Origin: CAYSZX01 sp964548875
Lineage (GTDB): Bacteria; Patescibacteriota; Minisyncoccia; Minisyncoccales; JANBVM01
Reading direction: 5' to 3'
DNA: 7,121 bases
Assembly (NCBI GenBank): GCA_964548875.1
Contig: CAZJSP010000025.1
Location: 1 to 7,121, forward strand
Numbering within the stretch: position 1 is the stretch's first letter; every line of letters begins with the position of its first letter. The notes below the pieces were generated by a model. The model searched no databases, was not told the DNA's origin, and was given only the letters and a program-made list of their open reading frames with translations. Position numbers and translations under genes: made by a program. Shown piece by piece: positions 4,703 to 7,121 of the stretch.

Positions 4703-6790
4703 TTATTCAAGATGAATTATTTTTCTTACTTGTTTTACTCTTTCTTTTAAGAGAGGGAATTTATTTAGGGTGGGATTATAATTAATAATTCTTTCAGCCC
4801 AGTTTTTTACTTTTTTAACTAGTTTTGGTTTTAAAAGAGAATTAGTAATTGAATCAGGAATGCCTGATTGTCTAGTTCCAAAAACAGTTCCTGCTCCCCT
4901 AATTTCAAAATCTTTCTCAGCCAATTCAAATCCTGATTTTGATTTGACAAGAGCTTTTAGCCTTTCTGATTTTTGAGCACTATCTGATTCAGTAAAAAGG
5001 AAGCAATAGGATTGTTTTTTACCTCTTCCGATTCTTCCTCGGAATTGATAAAGTTGAGCCAATCCAAATCTTTCTGCTCCCTCTATAATCATAATTGTTG
5101 CATTGGGGATGTCTATTCCCACTTCTATGACTGAGGTGGTAATTAAAATATCTATTTTTTTGTTTCTAAAATCTTTCATTATTTTTTCTTTCTTTTCTAC
5201 TTTCATCCTGCCGTGAAGAGTTTCTATTTCAAAATCAGGAAATATTTTTTTTGAAAGTTTTTTGTGTTCTTCCTCTACTGTTTTAGCTCCCGACCATCTA
5301 TTTTCTTTGTTGTTAGATTCAATTCTAGGACAAAGAACAAAAGCTTGTCTTCCTTTTTGAATTTCACTTTTAATGAACTCATAAACTTCTTTTCTCTCTT
5401 TAGGAGAAACTATTTGAGTAATTATTTCTTTTCTTCCTTTGGGCATTTCATCTAGAATAGATAAGTCTAGGTCTCCGTAAATAGTAATAGCTAGGGTTCT
5501 AGGGATAGGGGTTGCAGTCATAGAAAGAAGATGAGGGATAGATCCTTTCTTTTCACATAGCTTAGCTCTTTGTTTTACTCCAAATCTGTGCTGTTCATCT
5601 AAAACAACTAGAGCTAATTTTTGGAATTTAACCTTTTTTTGAATGAGGGCATGAGTTCCAATAACAAGATCTATTTCCCCCCTTTTTATTCTTTCTAAAA
5701 GGTCTTTTTTGGAATATTTTCGTTTGTTGATTTTTGTATCTTCGCTAGTAAGAAGAGCAATATTAAATTTTTGATTAGATAATAATTCTTTAATTGTTTT
5801 AAAATGCTGTTTAGCCAATATTTCAGTTGGAGCCATAAGGGCGGCTTGTTTTTTGGAGAGAAGAGTATTAAGAATGGCTATGGCGGCTACTACTGTTTTG
5901 CCAGACCCTACATCTCCTTCTAAGAGCCTGTTCATGGGGTGTTTCTTTTGAAGGTCTTTCAATATTTCCCAAGAGCATTTTTTTTGAGATTGAGTTAATT
6001 GATAAGGGAGAGATTTTAAGAATTCTTTTGTTGTTTTGTCGTTATAAGAAATAGGAAGGGCTTTTTCTTTTTTTAATTTTGCTTTTTCTCTTAAAACATA
6101 GAGTTGAACAATTAGCAATTCTTGGAAATTAAATCTTTCTTTTGCTTTTTGGGCTAATTCTAAAGAGTCAGGGAAATGAGCCTGTTGAAGGGCTTCTCCA
6201 ATTGGGAGAAGATCTGTTTCTTTTTTAATTTGTTGAGGAAGAGGATCTTCTATTTGGTTTTTAAATTGCTTGAGAATGGGCTTTATAATATATCTAATCC
6301 ATCTTGAGGAGACTCCTTCTGTAGTCGGATAAATTGGAATTATTCTTCCAGTATGGGTTGTTTTTGGGTTTTCTTGGTTTGATATTTTTTCATGATTTGG
6401 ATTAGAAAGATAGACTTTCTTTGTTTTTTTTCTTTTGGTTGCTTTTCCAGCCAAGTAAACTAGATTGCCTTCTTTGAGAGTGTTGGCTAGATAGGGTTGA
6501 TTAAACCAAACGGCCTCAATGGTTCCAGTCTGGTCCTCTAAAGTAATTGTTGTAACAGCCATTCTTTTTTTCCAAGTAATAATATTTTCTATTTTAGTTA
6601 TTTCTCCTTGAATACAGACGGTTTCTCCTTCTTTTATTTCCTTAATTGGGGTTAAATCAGAAAAATCTTCATAACGATGAGGAAAATGAAATAGAAAATC
6701 TCTAATGGTTTCTATACCTAGTTTTTTTAATTTTTTTTGATATTTTGTTCCTATTCTAGGAACTTTTTGAATTGAAGAATTTAATTCCAT
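4703..6790 (-). CDS. recG: ATP-dependent DNA helicase RecG
   Basis: RecG is a double-strand DNA translocase that reverses stalled replication forks and remodels branched recombination intermediates. The 695-residue protein is full length. It has an N-terminal helix-hairpin region (PRIGTKYQKKLKKLGI), the OB-fold wedge domain (about 50-150) with FHFPHRYEDFSDL before it, Walker A GDVGSGKT (292-299), DEQH (398-401), TATPIPRT (425-432), the second helicase half with TLHGRM, TTSVIEVGIDIP and QFRGRIGRG (582-590), and the RecG-specific end DFEIRGAGTVFGTRQSGIPD (627-646). The ATG lies one base from the mature 3' end of tRNA-Arg. An SD-like GAGG occurs four bases upstream but lies inside the tRNA acceptor stem. 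The N-terminal sequence agrees with this start. Confidence 0.97.
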   Translation of the reverse strand: MELNSSIQKVPRIGTKYQKKLKKLGIETIRDFLFHFPHRYEDFSDLTPIKEIKEGETVCIQGEITKIENIITWKKRMAVTTITLEDQTGTIEAVWFNQPYLANTLKEGNLVYLAGKATKRKKTKKVYLSNPNHEKISNQENPKTTHTGRIIPIYPTTEGVSSRWIRYIIKPILKQFKNQIEDPLPQQIKKETDLLPIGEALQQAHFPDSLELAQKAKERFNFQELLIVQLYVLREKAKLKKEKALPISYNDKTTKEFLKSLPYQLTQSQKKCSWEILKDLQKKHPMNRLLEGDVGSGKTVVAAIAILNTLLSKKQAALMAPTEILAKQHFKTIKELLSNQKFNIALLTSEDTKINKRKYSKKDLLERIKRGEIDLVIGTHALIQKKVKFQKLALVVLDEQHRFGVKQRAKLCEKKGSIPHLLSMTATPIPRTLAITIYGDLDLSILDEMPKGRKEIITQIVSPKERKEVYEFIKSEIQKGRQAFVLCPRIESNNKENRWSGAKTVEEEHKKLSKKIFPDFEIETLHGRMKVEKKEKIMKDFRNKKIDILITTSVIEVGIDIPNATIMIIEGAERFGLAQLYQFRGRIGRGKKQSYCFLFTESDSAQKSERLKALVKSKSGFELAEKDFEIRGAGTVFGTRQSGIPDSITNSLLKPKLVKKVKNWAERIINYNPTLNKFPLLKERVKQVRKIIHLE

Positions 6791-6791
6791 G

Positions 6792-6863
6792 TGTCCTCAG
6801 GAGGATTTGAACCTCCATCGGATGCTCCGCAAGCATCTGTTCTATCCGTTGAACTATGAGGAC
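6792..6863 (-). tRNA. tRNA-Arg (anticodon GCG)
   Basis: This is a complete cloverleaf on the minus strand. The acceptor GTCCTCA pairs with TGAGGAC, with discriminator A at 6792. The D arm is GTTC/GAAC, and the anticodon stem GATGC/GCATC encloses loop TTGCGGA, so the anticodon is GCG (6830-6828). The T arm is GGAGG-TTCAAAT-CCTCC. It reads CGC and, by G-U wobble, CGU. Most bacteria use an ACG anticodon edited to inosine for this job. No CCA is encoded. Only one base separates the tRNA from the recG ATG. Confidence 0.95.
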
Positions 6864-6871
6864 TTTAATTA

Positions 6872-6900
6872 AAAATAGCACAAATACTTTATTATTTCTA
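6872..6900 (-). promoter_or_regulatory. promoter of tRNA-Arg and probably recG
   Basis: On the minus strand TAGAAA (6895-6900) is 17 bp from TATTTT (6872-6877). TGC directly upstream of the -10 box (6878-6880) makes it an extended -10 (TGnTATTTT). The start of transcription would fall about 1-3 bases before the tRNA at 6863. With no other promoter visible inside the tRNA, recG is probably read from here. Confidence 0.5.
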
Positions 6901-6911
6901 TTTTTTTCTTA

Positions 6912-6940
6912 TTGAAAAGATATAAATATTAAGATAGTAT
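6912..6940 (+). promoter_or_regulatory. promoter of the tRNA-Ser pair
   Basis: TTGAAA at 6912-6917 (-35, five of six consensus bases) and TAGTAT at 6935-6940 (-10) are separated by exactly 17 bp. Transcription would start near 6947, three bases before tRNA-Ser(GCU). It is placed back to back with the tRNA-Arg promoter in the 86-bp gap between the divergent tRNA genes. Confidence 0.6.
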
Positions 6941-6949
6941 ATTTGTACA

Positions 6950-7037
6950 GGAAGGGTGCGGCGAATGGCAAGCCAGCAGTTTGCTAAACTGTAACCGCCT
7001 AAACAGCGGTCTGTGGGTTCGAGTCCCACCCCTTCCG
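6950..7037 (+). tRNA. tRNA-Ser (anticodon GCU)
   Basis: This is a complete class II tRNA. The acceptor GGAAGGG (6950-6956) pairs with CCCTTCC (7030-7036), with discriminator G7037, the usual identity base for serine. The anticodon stem GCAGT/ACTGT encloses loop TTGCTAA, giving GCU at 6983-6985, which reads AGC and AGU. The long variable arm ACCGC/GCGGT is typical of tRNA-Ser. The T arm is GTGGG-TTCGAGT-CCCAC. CAT follows the discriminator, so CCA is not encoded. Confidence 0.96.
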
Positions 7038-7046
7038 CATTTTAAT

Positions 7047-7121
7047 GGTGGGGTGACTGAGTGGCCGAAAGTGCCGGTCTTGAAAACCGGTGTAGCTAAA
7101 ACTACCCTGGGTTCGAATCCC
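7047..7121 (+). tRNA. tRNA-Ser (anticodon UGA), 3' end cut off by window
   Basis: The 5' acceptor strand is GGTGGGG (7047-7053). The anticodon stem CCGGT/ACCGG encloses loop CTTGAAA, placing UGA at 7081-7083, which reads UCA and other UCN codons. A variable arm GTAG/CTAC follows, and the T arm begins CTGGG-TTCGAAT-CCC at the window edge. The acceptor 3' strand lies outside. It starts 9 bases after the first tRNA-Ser, so the two are probably co-transcribed. Confidence 0.93.

Noticed and set aside
4703..4717. Small hairpin ATTCA-AGA-TGAAT at the recG 3' end as a terminator
   Set aside because: It has only 5 A/T-rich base pairs with a 3-base loop and lies within the last recG codons, so it is too weak to call.
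5264..5455. 63-residue plus-strand open frame
   Set aside because: It lies wholly inside recG on the opposite strand, is Phe/Ser/Asn-rich as expected of an antisense reading of AT-rich Lys/Glu codons, and has no RBS or recognisable domain.
711..7121. tRNA genes as attachment sites of an integrated element
   Set aside because: No integrase gene and no repeated tRNA 3' end segment is present in the window; all four complete tRNAs are intact and sit next to ordinary genes.

Overview
The window is AT-rich, compact, bacterial-type DNA. The best guess is a small-genome member of the Candidate Phyla Radiation (Patescibacteria, Parcubacteria-like). That guess rests on the short two-helix pilin-like protein with a tandem copy, the SD-poor starts, the minimal intergenic space, tRNA genes without encoded CCA, and strong AGA/AAA-type codon bias. 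Taxonomy is inference only. Stops are TAA, plus one TGA that ends a glycosyltransferase at its natural C-terminus, so nothing suggests UGA recoding.

Layout. Positions 1-68 are the 3' end of a gene nearly identical to the end of the next gene. Positions 218-643 encode a secreted or membrane pilin-like protein (T4SS/VirB2-like), followed by an intrinsic terminator and tRNA-Leu(UAG). A minus-strand block then runs from 3546 down to 833: tRNA-Glu(UUC), a large membrane family 2 glycosyltransferase, a PrsW-type intramembrane protease and an Hsp20 small heat-shock protein. The three protein genes overlap one another (4 bp and 11 bp), and the block ends in a hairpin that includes the hsp20 stop codon. 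tsaD (3592-4635, plus strand) diverges from tRNA-Glu across a 45-bp promoter region. It converges on recG (6790-4703, minus strand), with a 9-bp inverted repeat with a 33-nt loop between the two stops. tRNA-Arg(GCG) lies one base upstream of the recG start. Two tandem tRNA-Ser genes (GCU, then UGA cut by the window end) close the window on the plus strand. No stretch longer than 300 bases lacks a gene.

How it works together. Most content is housekeeping: tRNAs, t6A tRNA modification (TsaD) and fork rescue/recombination (RecG). The glycosyltransferase-PrsW-Hsp20 unit is a plausible envelope or proteostasis operon, but its substrate is unknown. The most unusual points are the near-identical pilin duplication, the two junctions where a tRNA gene forms the leader of a protein gene (especially tRNA-Arg/recG, where an SD-like motif is buried in the tRNA acceptor stem), the GCG anticodon of the tRNA-Arg, and a tRNA promoter that seems to be built into the preceding terminator. 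I saw no CRISPR array, insertion sequence or clear defence system.
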